Shown here piece after piece: positions 51,983 through 60,621 of a DNA stretch of 64,000 nucleotides (positions within the stretch are counted from its first letter, which is position 1; the number at the start of each line of letters is the position of its first letter). The notes under the pieces were generated by a model that had not been told where the DNA came from, ran no database searches, and was given only the letters and a program-made list of their open reading frames with translations. The stretch is taken from the NCBI RefSeq assembly GCF_001499905.1, contig NZ_LQIS01000008.1:1-64000 (forward strand), in the 5' to 3' direction. Source of the stretch: Mycobacterium sp. GA-1285 (GTDB taxonomy: Bacteria; Actinomycetota; Actinomycetes; Mycobacteriales; Mycobacteriaceae). A program made the translations under genes and the position numbers.

Positions 51983-53052
51983 GCCGACGCTGCCGCGAGT
52001 TCGGTCGCCGCAGGGATCACCTCTTCGGCGAACAGCTTCATGGATTCGCGGACTTTCGCACGATCCATCGCCCCGCCCCGCGACATCCGCAATATGATGT
52101 TGCGCCATCCCATGTCGATGACGGTGCGCATCTTCTCGATGATTCGGTCCGGATTGCCCATCAGGGTGAGATGAGAGTTGAGCACCTGCTCGTAGCTCTG
52201 CTTGTCGTGCTTCTCGAACCAGTCGGAGTACGCCTTGTAATCGGCTGGGATGTCCCCGCCGCGCTCGAAAGGACTCGAATACTTGCGGTGCGTCACGATG
52301 GACAGCTCGACGCTCTCGCGCGGGTATGTCCGGGCGAACCCGTCGTCTTCATGGCAGAACGCATTCAGCAGCGCCCAGACATTGCCGGTGGCCGCGGTGA
52401 GCCCCTTCTTCTCCTGTGTCTCCAGATAGATGTCCAATGCACCCTGCAGGTCTGGATCGACCTGGTACGGGTTGCCGATGATGGCACCAAATCCCTTGTC
52501 CGCCAACCATTCAAAGCTCGACGGTGTCTTCATCACCGTACCCCATACCGGAATCGGCCGTTGCACCGGCCGGGGATGAACAGTGACATCCTGCAGCTGC
52601 CAATACTTTCCGTCGTATGTGACGTTTTCCTCGGTGAGCAATCGGTTGACGATCTCGACGCATTCCTGATACCGAGCGGTGGCCTCGTCCATCGGGATTC
52701 CGAACCCCTTGAACTCGTGGGCCTGATAGCCACGCCCGAAACCGGCATCGAATCGGCCTTCGCTGAGATTGTCCGCCATGGCGATTCGTTCGGCGAGATG
52801 GATGGGGTCGTGAAATGGTGCGACCATGCAAGCGGTGCCGATGCGGATCCGATCGGTCTGCGCGGCGATCGCCGCCGCAACCAGCGGAAGGTCGGCCAGG
52901 GCGCCATACGGCGAGAAGTGGTGTTCGGCCAACCAGACCTCGTCGTAACCGAATTCCTCGGCCCAGCGCGCCTCCTCGAGCACGTTGGCGAACACCTCAG
53001 CATGGCTGAGGTGGTTGGGTTTGTCACCGAGGATGAATACGCCGAACCGCAC
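51979..53052 (-). CDS. LLM-class flavin-dependent monooxygenase
   Basis: This 357-residue protein has RFGVFILGDKPNHLSHAEVFANVLEEARWAEEFGYDEVWLAEHHFSPYGALADLP, IRIGTACMVAPFHDPIHLAERIAMADNLSEGRFDAGFGRGYQAHEF and PVQRPIPVWGTVMKTP. The WLAEHHF motif is typical of bacterial luciferase-like FMN monooxygenases rather than the F420 group. GTG 53052 is preceded by GGAGG seven bases upstream. It leads the LLM/ACS/Ltp/OB-fold/SnoaL unit. It may insert oxygen, for example a Baeyer-Villiger step. Confidence 0.87.
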   Translation of the reverse strand: MRFGVFILGDKPNHLSHAEVFANVLEEARWAEEFGYDEVWLAEHHFSPYGALADLPLVAAAIAAQTDRIRIGTACMVAPFHDPIHLAERIAMADNLSEGRFDAGFGRGYQAHEFKGFGIPMDEATARYQECVEIVNRLLTEENVTYDGKYWQLQDVTVHPRPVQRPIPVWGTVMKTPSSFEWLADKGFGAIIGNPYQVDPDLQGALDIYLETQEKKGLTAATGNVWALLNAFCHEDDGFARTYPRESVELSIVTHRKYSSPFERGGDIPADYKAYSDWFEKHDKQSYEQVLNSHLTLMGNPDRIIEKMRTVIDMGWRNIILRMSRGGAMDRAKVRESMKLFAEEVIPAATELAAASA

Positions 53053-53070
53053 GCCGCTACCTCCGCCGAG

Positions 53071-53099
53071 AATATAGTTGCAGTTACTGCGACTATATT
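53071..53099. promoter_or_regulatory. 29-bp near-perfect palindrome, probable operator
   Basis: AATATAGTTGCAGT (53071-53084), a central T, then ACTGCGACTATATT (53086-53099). The arms match at 13 of 14 positions. It lies 19 bases from the LLM start and 48 from the MaoC start, directly abutting the TGTTC-type element. Size and symmetry fit a TetR dimer site; the TetR at 53992 is the nearest candidate. Confidence 0.75.
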
Positions 53100-53112
53100 G
53101 CACGATTGAACA
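53100..53112. promoter_or_regulatory. TGTTC-repeat-like element next to the palindrome
   Basis: On the minus strand this reads TGTTC-AAT-CGTGC. TTGAC precedes GTTCAA seven bases upstream on that strand, so it is also close to a palindrome. It is 35 bases before GTG 53147. Confidence 0.45.
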
Positions 53113-53146
53113 AATATCGTCAATCCGTTCTCTCACTGGAGGCCGC

Positions 53147-53989
53147 GTGACTGCACGTGCGACCCTCTCCCCCGCCGTGGTCGGCATCGCGCTGCCCCCG
53201 ACGACACATCGCTGGACGCCCACCGATGTCATCCTCTACGCCCTCGGTGTCGGAGCACGTCCGCCGGTGGAGCGCCATCTGCTCGACGAACATGTCGGCC
53301 CCGCCGTGTTGCCGACCTACGCGTTGGTTGCCAACTGGTGGGCGGTCAAGGATCTGCGCGCGATACTCGACCTCGGCACGACGCCCATCGTGCATGCGGC
53401 GCAGTCCTTGAACCTCGAGCGTCCACTGGGTGCCAGCGGCGAAATCTCCGTGTCAGCGGAGGTGACCGCGCTGTGGGACACCGGCAAGCATGCGGTCATC
53501 GAAGTGACATCGACCGGCACTGACGCGGACGGCCCCCTCTTTCAGGCCTCCTCGCAGACGATGGTGCTCGGCGAGGGTGGCTTCGGCGGGACGCGTCCGG
53601 CCTCGACCGCTCCGGTGCCCGCCGGCGCTCCCGACGGGATCTATACCGACGAGGTTCGTCCCGAGCAGGCGGCGATCTACCGGCTGAGCGGAGATCGCAA
53701 CCCGTTGCACATCGACCCGGCTGCGGCCCGCAGGTTCGGCTTCGACGATGTGTTCCTGCACGGTTTGTGCACGCTGGGCTTTGCGGCCAGGGCGCTGATC
53801 AACGTTGCCGGCGGCGGCGATCCGTCGGCGCTCACCTCGATCAGCTGCCGCTTCACCAAACCGGTGGGGCTCGCGTCCGAACTGCGCACGGAGATCTGGC
53901 GCGACGGCGCCGGACCGGTTCGGTTCCAGACCCTGCAGGGCGATGTCGTTTCCCTCAGTTCCGGGACCGCGACGTTGGCAGGATGCTGA
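53147..53989 (+). CDS. MaoC-like (R)-specific enoyl-CoA hydratase
   Basis: This 280-residue protein has a double hot-dog layout: an N-terminal half with HRWTPTDVILYALGVGARP and a C-terminal half with AAIYRLSGDRNPLHIDPAAARRFGFDDVFLHGLCTLGFAARAL. The latter is the catalytic hydratase-2 motif, with Asp and His. The length fits the two-domain eukaryotic-like hydratase 2. GTG 53147 has GGAGG four bases upstream. It is divergent from the LLM unit and coupled to the TetR gene after it. It hydrates trans-2-enoyl-CoA. Confidence 0.87.
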   Translation: MTARATLSPAVVGIALPPTTHRWTPTDVILYALGVGARPPVERHLLDEHVGPAVLPTYALVANWWAVKDLRAILDLGTTPIVHAAQSLNLERPLGASGEISVSAEVTALWDTGKHAVIEVTSTGTDADGPLFQASSQTMVLGEGGFGGTRPASTAPVPAGAPDGIYTDEVRPEQAAIYRLSGDRNPLHIDPAAARRFGFDDVFLHGLCTLGFAARALINVAGGGDPSALTSISCRFTKPVGLASELRTEIWRDGAGPVRFQTLQGDVVSLSSGTATLAGC

Positions 53990-53991
53990 GC

Positions 53992-54615
53992 ATGGACCAA
54001 CGTCGCGCGCGAGGTCAGCGAAACCGCGAGGCGCTCATCGCAGCCGCAATCGAACTGTTCACCACCAACGGTTACGAGCAGACCACTGTCGAACAGATCG
54101 CCGAGTTGGCAGGCGTATCACCGAGGACGTTCTTTCACCACTTCGCCGCAAAGGATGACATCCTCTTTCACGGCTATGCCGAGCGCCTCGCGGAAGCCAC
54201 CCGTCGATTTCGCGCCGTTAGCAGCGGTTCGTTGGGGGACGCACTCGCTGAGACCTCCGAAGCGGTGGCCACGGCGATCACCGATAACCCCGGAATCTTC
54301 TTGGTCCGGGCCAGGATGTACGGCGATCTACCTGCGCTACGCGCCACGATGCTGCGGATCAACGACGACTGGATCGACCAGATGACATCAGAAGTTGCGC
54401 GGTGGCTGAAGGCCGATCCGGCGGTCGATGTGCGGCCGCGCCTGGCGGCCACCGTGATCAACGGCGCAAACCGGGCCGCGATCGACCTCTGGGTATCTGG
54501 CGGAGGGGTGGGCGATCTGGTCGCGATGATGGCGGAGGCCGTAGGCCTGGTTCGTCCGACCGTCGACCGAATCGAGCAGAACCCCAGGAACATTCGGAAC
54601 CGTCGTGTCGGATGA
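53992..54615 (+). CDS. TetR-family regulator
   Basis: This 207-residue regulator has RGQRNREALIAAAIELFTTNGYEQTTVEQIAELAGVSPRTFFHHFAAKDDILF as the HTH (residues about 7-55), and a ligand domain ending DLWVSGGGVGDLVAMMAEAVGLV. ATG 53992 follows AGGA; an ATG at 53983 overlaps the MaoC stop. It lies inside a catabolic unit (MaoC, TetR, SDR) whose promoter carries the 29-bp palindrome, so autoregulation of this unit is likely. It is one of two TetR genes within the core region. Confidence 0.88.
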   Translation: MDQRRARGQRNREALIAAAIELFTTNGYEQTTVEQIAELAGVSPRTFFHHFAAKDDILFHGYAERLAEATRRFRAVSSGSLGDALAETSEAVATAITDNPGIFLVRARMYGDLPALRATMLRINDDWIDQMTSEVARWLKADPAVDVRPRLAATVINGANRAAIDLWVSGGGVGDLVAMMAEAVGLVRPTVDRIEQNPRNIRNRRVG

Positions 54616-55354
54616 GATGCGGCCGGTCGCGGTCGTCACCGGAGGCGCGCGTGGCATCGGGGAAGCGATCGCCGGGGCGCTGATCGAAGCCGGCTACCGC
54701 ACGGCTGTCATCGACGTGAACGAGAAGGCGATCGCGCGCGCACAAGCCTCAGACGCCGCGCGCGACGGCGGGCTGATCCCGCTGCAGCTGTCGATCACCG
54801 ACCGGCGGGCGGTCGAGCGGGCGATGGGCGAGCTGGCCACCGCGCATGGGCCGATCCGCGCCCTGGTCAACAACGCCGGAATGACGCTGCCCGGCACCTT
54901 TCTCGATCAGACCGACGACGACTGGGACCGCATCGTCGACGTCAACCTCAAAGGCACGTTCGTGATGTCGCAGGCGGTGGCCCGTCACATGGTGCAGGAG
55001 AAGACGGGGTCGATCGTCAACGTCAGTTCGGTGTCGGCACACGGTGTGCGGACCGGCCCGCCGGCGTACGCGGCGGCGAAAGCGGCCGTGGAGGGACTCA
55101 GCCGTCTGATGGCGGTTCAGTTGGGTCCGCTGGGCATCAGGGTCAACACGGTGGTCGTCGGCACCACCGCCACGCCGTGGCTACTGTCCCGTAAGACCGA
55201 CGAGGAACTCGACGCCATGCGCGGCTCGACTCTGCTGGGACGTCTCGGTGAACCGCAGGACGTCGCGCACACGGTGGCGTTCCTGTGCTCGGCCGAGGCC
55301 AAACACCTCACCGGTCAGCTCATCTCGGTCTCGGGCGGACAATGGATGCCGTAG
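54605..55354 (+). CDS. SDR (FabG-like)
   Basis: This 249-residue classical SDR has GGARGIG, NNAGMTLPGTFLDQ, VNVSSVSAHG (Ser) and YAAAKAAVE (Tyr-x3-Lys), and ends LTGQLISVSGGQWMP. The Asp of AVIDVN after strand 2 suggests NAD(H). GTG 54605 overlaps the TetR end by 11 bases. The gene precedes the crotonase/ACS/SnoaL/dehydrogenase unit by 76 bases. Confidence 0.87.
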   Translation: MSDEMRPVAVVTGGARGIGEAIAGALIEAGYRTAVIDVNEKAIARAQASDAARDGGLIPLQLSITDRRAVERAMGELATAHGPIRALVNNAGMTLPGTFLDQTDDDWDRIVDVNLKGTFVMSQAVARHMVQEKTGSIVNVSSVSAHGVRTGPPAYAAAKAAVEGLSRLMAVQLGPLGIRVNTVVVGTTATPWLLSRKTDEELDAMRGSTLLGRLGEPQDVAHTVAFLCSAEAKHLTGQLISVSGGQWMP

Positions 55355-55430
55355 TCGCCAACGACCGAACGATGAGACACAAACTGCTAGCCTGTTCATC
55401 ACCGCATGCGGTTCGAGCCCAGGGGATTCG

Positions 55431-56198
55431 ATGGATCTGAAGAGGATTCTGTTCGACGTCAGCGACCACGTCGCCACGATCACCCTCAACCGCCCCGAGC
55501 GGCTCAACGCCACCGACGACCTGGCCCGCTCGGAGCTCGCATGGGCGTGGGGGCAGGTGCGGGACAACCCCGACATCCGGGTGGCGATCATTACGGGCGC
55601 AGGCGAAAAGGCGTTCTGCGCAGGACAGGACATCCGCGCGACCGCCGAAGGCGGAATCCGCAACAAGGTCCCCGGGTCTCGGCTGCACCACAACGTGTGG
55701 AAGCCGGTGATCTGCGCCCTCAACGGGATGGCGGTCGGTGGGGCGTTGCATCAGGTGGCCGATGCCGACCTGATCATCGCTGCCGAGCATGCCGAACTGA
55801 TCGACACGCATCTGCAGGTCGGAAACGTGTTCGCGCTCGAACCCGCGGTGCTGCTGCGGCGCATGCCGCTGTCGATGGTGATGCAACTGGCGCTGCTGAC
55901 CAAGGACGGCCGCATCACCGCGCAGCGTGGCTACGAAATCGGTCTGATCAACGAGGTGGTGCCCACGGACCGACTGCAGGAGCGGGCCCGCGAGATCGCG
56001 TTGGCCATCACCAAGTTGTCACCGGCGACCGTGCAGGCGTCGATCAAGGCGATGTGGACGAGCCTGGACGTCGGCCTGCACGCCGCGCACGACGTGGCCT
56101 ACCGCTACGTGCTGCAGCACCAGATGACCCACCCCGACTATCGCGAGGGAATGGTCGCGTTCGCCGAGAAGCGGGAACCGTGCTGGGTGGTCGAATGA
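55431..56198 (+). CDS. Enoyl-CoA hydratase/isomerase (crotonase)
   Basis: This 255-residue crotonase has VATITLNRPERLNAT, ITGAGEKAFCAGQDI and ALNGMAVGGALHQVADADLIIAAEHAELIDTHLQVGNVFALEPAV. ATG 55431 has AGGGG upstream and matches the conserved start; the ORF extends to 55248 inside the SDR gene. Its stop overlaps the next ATG. It opens a four-gene unit with acyl-CoA synthetase, SnoaL and acyl-CoA dehydrogenase. Confidence 0.87.
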   Translation: MDLKRILFDVSDHVATITLNRPERLNATDDLARSELAWAWGQVRDNPDIRVAIITGAGEKAFCAGQDIRATAEGGIRNKVPGSRLHHNVWKPVICALNGMAVGGALHQVADADLIIAAEHAELIDTHLQVGNVFALEPAVLLRRMPLSMVMQLALLTKDGRITAQRGYEIGLINEVVPTDRLQERAREIALAITKLSPATVQASIKAMWTSLDVGLHAAHDVAYRYVLQHQMTHPDYREGMVAFAEKREPCWVVE

Positions 56199-57844
56199 CG
56201 TCGATGCCGTTGACCACACCGGTATTTCGATACAACCCGCTCCCCTATGATGCGGTGTTACCCGCGATGCTGGCCGCGGTGGCCGGCGTGCACGGCGCGA
56301 ACGACCTCGTGGTCACCGCGACCGCGGACGGCGCCGTGGAACGAATCACCTACGCCGAAGCCGAGATACGTGCCGCGGACATGGCGGCGCGACTGCTCGC
56401 CGCGGGAGTCACCAAGGGAGTGCGAGTCGGAATTCTCGCACCCAACGGTGCCGACTTCGTCACGGCGTTCTTGGCCGTCGCCCGCATCGGCGCCGTCGCG
56501 GTACCGATCAACACCTTCTTCCAGCCCGCCGAGTTGCACTGGGTGCTGCGCGACGCCGACATCCACACCCTGCTGGCCGTCGAGACGCTGCTCGGCCGCG
56601 ACGTGCTCGACCTGATCACGACCGCCGCCGGCGATTGGCAGGTGGTCGATCGACAACTGCGCATCGAACGACTACCGCAGTTGCGCAACGTCTTTCCGCT
56701 CGGTGGCACCCACCGCGAATGGCCGAGCACCTGGCCTGACCCGGTACCGCAGAGCTTTCTAAGAGCTTGTGAAGCGACGGTACGTACCGCGGACGATCTG
56801 CTTGTCATCTACACGTCGGGCAGCACGGCAAATCCAAAGGGGATCATCCACACCCACGGCACGACGATCACGCATTCCCGGTTCATCGCCACGGCCCACG
56901 ACTGGGACCACAGCGACCGCATCTACGTGCCGATGGTGTTCTTCTGGGTCGCGGGGTTGGTCTTCGGATTTCTCGGCCCGATGCAGGTCGGCGCGACGAT
57001 CCTCACGGAACACAAGTTCGACGCGGGCACGGTGTTGCGGCTTCTGGAAAGCGAACAAGCCACCTACACAACGGGATTCCCCCATATCGGTCCGGCTCTG
57101 GTCAATCACCCCGACTTCGCGTCGACCGACCTGTCGAGTCTGCGTGAGGGCTACCAACAGGTGCTGCTGGCACCGGAGCGACGCACGCCCGATCCGTCGT
57201 TGCGGGTGGCACAGCTCGGGATGACCGAGACCTGTAGTTCGCACACCTGGTGGCCGCCGCACGAACAGGTGCCCGAGTCCAAGCGGGGTTCGTTGGGAGT
57301 CGCCGCGCCGGGTTACGAGCACAAGATCGTCGACGACACCGGTAACGAGGTGGCCAACGGCGTCACCGGCGAGATTTGCGTGCGCGGCATGGCGATGATG
57401 CGCGGAATGGTGGGCAAGCACTGGTACGAGGTGGTGGACCGTGACGGTTGGCTGTACACCAAGGACGCCGGCTACCGCGACGACGACGGCCACCTGTATT
57501 TCGCGGGTCGCCTTGACGAGATGATCAAGACGTCGGGTACCAACGTCGCGCCGATGGAGGTCGAGGCCGCGCTGCGACGCATCGAGGCGGTACGCATCGC
57601 CTACGTCGTGGGACTCCCCGATCCCGAGAAGGGTGCGATCGTCAGCGCCGCGGTGGTGCTCAACGAGGGAGATACAGCGTCGGTTGACGAGCTGGCGGCC
57701 GAATGCCGCCGACAGCTCGCGGCATACAAAGTGCCGAAGAAATGGGTGATCCTGTCGGATCCCGGCCGCCTGCCGTACACCACCACCAACAAGATCGACA
57801 AGGCGCGGTTGACGGAACTGATGGCGACGGAGGAACTCTCGTGA
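56195..57844 (+). CDS. AMP-forming acyl-CoA synthetase
   Basis: This 549-residue synthetase has LLVIYTSGSTANPKGIIHTHG (P-loop near residue 205), QLGMTETCSSH, GEICVRGMAMMRGM, YTKDAGYRDDDGHLYFAGRLDEMIKTSGTNVAPMEVE and the final catalytic Lys in NKIDKA. ATG 56195 overlaps the crotonase stop. It should activate an acid for the dehydrogenase at the end of this unit. It differs from the synthetase at 50489 in length and active-site loops, so the two likely use different acids. Confidence 0.9.
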   Translation: MTSMPLTTPVFRYNPLPYDAVLPAMLAAVAGVHGANDLVVTATADGAVERITYAEAEIRAADMAARLLAAGVTKGVRVGILAPNGADFVTAFLAVARIGAVAVPINTFFQPAELHWVLRDADIHTLLAVETLLGRDVLDLITTAAGDWQVVDRQLRIERLPQLRNVFPLGGTHREWPSTWPDPVPQSFLRACEATVRTADDLLVIYTSGSTANPKGIIHTHGTTITHSRFIATAHDWDHSDRIYVPMVFFWVAGLVFGFLGPMQVGATILTEHKFDAGTVLRLLESEQATYTTGFPHIGPALVNHPDFASTDLSSLREGYQQVLLAPERRTPDPSLRVAQLGMTETCSSHTWWPPHEQVPESKRGSLGVAAPGYEHKIVDDTGNEVANGVTGEICVRGMAMMRGMVGKHWYEVVDRDGWLYTKDAGYRDDDGHLYFAGRLDEMIKTSGTNVAPMEVEAALRRIEAVRIAYVVGLPDPEKGAIVSAAVVLNEGDTASVDELAAECRRQLAAYKVPKKWVILSDPGRLPYTTTNKIDKARLTELMATEELS

Positions 57845-58491
57845 CCTCGCTGGCCGACCTCGAAGCTCGCATTGAACGCCTGGAAGCGCTCGACGAGATC
57901 CGCCAACTCGCGGCCAAGTACGCGGTGGCACTGGACATGCGGGATCTCGACGCGCTGGTCAATCTGTTCGTCGACGACGTGAAGGTGCCCGGTGAACGGC
58001 GCAGTCGCGCAGCGCTACGTGAGTGGTATGACGCGGAATTGCGTCAGAACCTGCTAGGCAGTGGGCACGGAGTGCTCGGCCACGTCATCGATGTCCACGA
58101 TTCCGACACCGCCACCGGACTCGTGTATTCCCGCAACGACCTGGAGACAGAGTCGGTGTGGGTGATCGAAATGCTGGCCTATCTGGACAGCTACCAGCGT
58201 CGAGACGCCCACTGGTACTTCCTCAAACGCACACCGCTGTTCTGGTACGAGTCCGACATCACCGACCCTCCGGTGGGTCCGCAGAAGATGCGGTGGCCGG
58301 GTCGACCCCGCCACGATGGCAACCTGCACGATGCGTTCCCGTCCTGGCAGGACTTCTGGAACGCCGACCCCGGTCGGCTCGATGCACCGGTTCGCGCCCC
58401 CGCACCGGTCGGTGCGTGGCTGCGCGCCCTTCGCCGGGACAGCCCCGATCCCCGTGTCGATCCCACTGGACGCGATGCAGGGAGTCGGTGA
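57841..58491 (+). CDS. SnoaL-like protein
   Basis: This 216-residue protein has LEARIERLEALDEIRQLAAKYAVALDMRDLDALVNLFVDDVKVPG (SnoaL_4 pattern), GHVIDVHDSDTATGLVYSRND and a longer Trp-rich tail. GTG 57841 overlaps the ACS stop as GTGA. Similar proteins lie in the units at 7751, 34691 and 48530. The exact chemistry is unknown; scavenging, isomerase and dehydratase roles occur in the fold. Confidence 0.78.
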   Translation: MTSLADLEARIERLEALDEIRQLAAKYAVALDMRDLDALVNLFVDDVKVPGERRSRAALREWYDAELRQNLLGSGHGVLGHVIDVHDSDTATGLVYSRNDLETESVWVIEMLAYLDSYQRRDAHWYFLKRTPLFWYESDITDPPVGPQKMRWPGRPRHDGNLHDAFPSWQDFWNADPGRLDAPVRAPAPVGAWLRALRRDSPDPRVDPTGRDAGSR

Positions 58492-58492
58492 G

Positions 58493-59620
58493 ATGTCGCG
58501 AATTCCAGACGGTTTCGCGGCGACCGACGAGCAGGAGGAGTTGCGCCGGACGGTCCGCGCATTCCTCGAGCTGAAGTCACCAGAGCACGAAGTGCGCCGC
58601 ATCATGGAGACCCCCGAAGGCTACGACCGCGAGGTGTGGCGCCAGATGGCTGACCAGCTCGGGCTTCAGGGGTTGGCCATCCCGGAGGAGTTCGGCGGAA
58701 GCGGTTTCGGCTACAGCGAACTGGGCGTGGTCCTCGAAGAAGCCGGCCGCGCGCTGTTACCCGGCCCGTTCTTCGGTTCGGCCGTGCTGGCTGGCGGTGT
58801 CCTGATGTGCAGTAGCGACGAGGCCGCCAAGTCGCGGTATCTGCCCCGCATAGCGACGGGCGAGACCGTCGCGGCGCTGGCGCTGACCGAGCAGTCTGGT
58901 CGGTGGAGCGCGGACAGCATCCAAACCAGCGCACGTCAAGACTGCGCGCGCTGGATCATCAACGGCAACAAGACATTCGTGTTGGACGGTCACATCGCCG
59001 ACCTGGTGCTGGTGGTGGCGCGGACAGTCACCGGCATCTCGCTGTTCGCGGTCGACCACACCGACGGTCTGACTCGCCGGGTGCTGTCGACGCTGGACCA
59101 GACGCGGCGGCAGGCCCTCATCGACTTCGCGGATACCCCGGCCGAGTTGATCGCCGCCGAGGGGCAGGCATGGCACGCGTTGTCGCATGCCCTCGACATC
59201 GCGGCCGCCTGTCTGGCGCTGGAGCAGGTCGGCGGCGCGCAGCGGTGCCTGGAGATCGCCGTCGACTACGCAAAGACCCGTCACCAGTTCGGCAGGCCTA
59301 TCGGCTCGTTTCAGACGATCCGGCACAAGTGCGCCGATCTGATGTTGGAAATCGAGTGCGCCCGCGGTGCTGCGCAGTACGCCGTGCATGCCGCCGCACA
59401 GCAGCTGGACGAACTCCCCGCCGCCGCCTCACTCGCCAAGGCCTATTGCTCGGACGTCTACTCCAGAGCCGCGTCCGCGAACATCCAGATCCACGGCGGA
59501 ATCGGCTTCACCTGGGAGCATCCCGCGCACATGTACTTCAAACGAGCCAAGTCGTCGGAGCATCTGCTGGGCGATCCCGCCTACCACCGCGGCCTGCTCG
59601 CCGACCGAGTCGGGATCTAG
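58493..59620 (+). CDS. Acyl-CoA dehydrogenase, short-motif type
   Basis: This 375-residue dehydrogenase has LGLQGLAIPEEFGGSGFGYSELGVVLEEAGRALLPGPFFGSAVLAGG, ALALTEQSGRWSADSI in place of EPEAGSD, and the C-terminal RPIGSFQTIRHKCADLMLE and IQIHGGIGFTWEHPAHMYFKRAKSS. It resembles the shorter members (16166, 28451) used as partner subunits. ATG 58493 has GGGAG upstream. Its TAG shares the palindrome CTAG with the stop of the convergent SDR gene. Confidence 0.88.
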   Translation: MSRIPDGFAATDEQEELRRTVRAFLELKSPEHEVRRIMETPEGYDREVWRQMADQLGLQGLAIPEEFGGSGFGYSELGVVLEEAGRALLPGPFFGSAVLAGGVLMCSSDEAAKSRYLPRIATGETVAALALTEQSGRWSADSIQTSARQDCARWIINGNKTFVLDGHIADLVLVVARTVTGISLFAVDHTDGLTRRVLSTLDQTRRQALIDFADTPAELIAAEGQAWHALSHALDIAAACLALEQVGGAQRCLEIAVDYAKTRHQFGRPIGSFQTIRHKCADLMLEIECARGAAQYAVHAAAQQLDELPAAASLAKAYCSDVYSRAASANIQIHGGIGFTWEHPAHMYFKRAKSSEHLLGDPAYHRGLLADRVGI

Positions 59621-60426
59621 AAGTCAGTCCCGCCGTCGATATTGATCGCAGCACCGGTCATGTACGCCGCACGATCACTAAGCAAGAAAGCGATCAACTC
59701 CCCAGCCTCGTGTGGCCGTCCGCCACGGTCGAGCGCCACCCGCATATTCCATGCCGGATTACTAGAAAGATGTCTGTAGATCGCGTCTTCCTCCGGCACG
59801 TCGTATTCCGCTGCGCGTCGCGCTCGGATGAAGTCGTTCACCTCGGTGTCGAACAAACCAGGACAGACTGTGTTCACCCGGATGCCTTCGGGCCCATGTG
59901 TTTTCGCGAGAATCTTGGAGAGCGTCAGGACGGCGGCCTTGAGCGCGTTGTACGGCGGTATCAGGATTTTCGGCGCGCGCACCGAATAGGCGGCCGTCGT
60001 CACAACCGTCCCGCCGCCGCCACGTTGCAGATGAGGAATGATCGCCCGGCAGGAGCGCACCGTCGCCATCAGAATCATCTGGTAGTACCAGTCCCACGAT
60101 TCGTCGGTGTGCTCGAGAAAGGGGCCCTGCTGCTTCATCGGGCCCGCCGTCACGGCCAATCCCCGCAGACCGCCGAGCCTGTCGGCGGCCTCATCGACCG
60201 CGCGCTGAACACCGTCGCCCTGGGCTGCGGCGTCGACGCCGATCCCCACGGCACGGACGCCGTGTCGGTTGGACAACAGCGATGCCCTCTCGACTGCACG
60301 CTCACCGTCGCGCGCCAGTAGCGCCACGTTGGCCCCGTCGCGGGCGAGCTGCTCGGCGGCCGCGAACCCCATGCCTGTCGTCCCTCCGACGATGACGAAG
60401 TTGCGGCCGCTCAACCCGAGGTCCAC
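59617..60426 (-). CDS. SDR
   Basis: This 269-residue SDR has VIVGGTTGMGFAAAEQLARDGANVALLARD, TAGPMKQQGPFLEH, VTTAAYSVRA and YNALKAAVL (Tyr-x3-Lys). The usual catalytic Ser position reads TTAAYS, so the exact Ser is unclear. GTG 60426 has TGGAG seven bases upstream and starts VDLGLSGRNFVIVGG; the frame to 60495 is an unconserved leader. It is divergent from the TetR gene at 60622. Confidence 0.85.
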   Translation of the reverse strand: MDLGLSGRNFVIVGGTTGMGFAAAEQLARDGANVALLARDGERAVERASLLSNRHGVRAVGIGVDAAAQGDGVQRAVDEAADRLGGLRGLAVTAGPMKQQGPFLEHTDESWDWYYQMILMATVRSCRAIIPHLQRGGGGTVVTTAAYSVRAPKILIPPYNALKAAVLTLSKILAKTHGPEGIRVNTVCPGLFDTEVNDFIRARRAAEYDVPEEDAIYRHLSSNPAWNMRVALDRGGRPHEAGELIAFLLSDRAAYMTGAAINIDGGTDF

Positions 60427-60471
60427 GTCGAATCTCCATCGCCGTCTCGTGATACCCAGCGCCGCTGAGTG

Positions 60472-60484
60472 TAACAATTGAACG
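60472..60484. promoter_or_regulatory. TGTTC-repeat-like element, SDR/TetR divergent promoter
   Basis: On the minus strand this is CGTTC-AAT-TGTTA, two mismatches from the repeat core. It lies 46 bases before the SDR GTG (60426), in the 195-bp gap to the TetR gene. Confidence 0.5.
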
Positions 60485-60621
60485 CGATGTGTCACTATGA
60501 CTCACACCCGAGGAGCACCTTCTGCGTGCCGCCGGGCCGGTGCGCCGGAACGCCTGAACACGAGGTGTCACGTAGCATAGAAAGGTTCTAAACTGCTTGA
60601 TCCCAGCGACGAGGGAGCGAC

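Noticed and set aside
55406..56194. Extended 812-residue reading of the acyl-CoA synthetase
   Set aside because: The extra part is the crotonase gene in another frame. The ATGA overlap at 56195 and family length fix the start.
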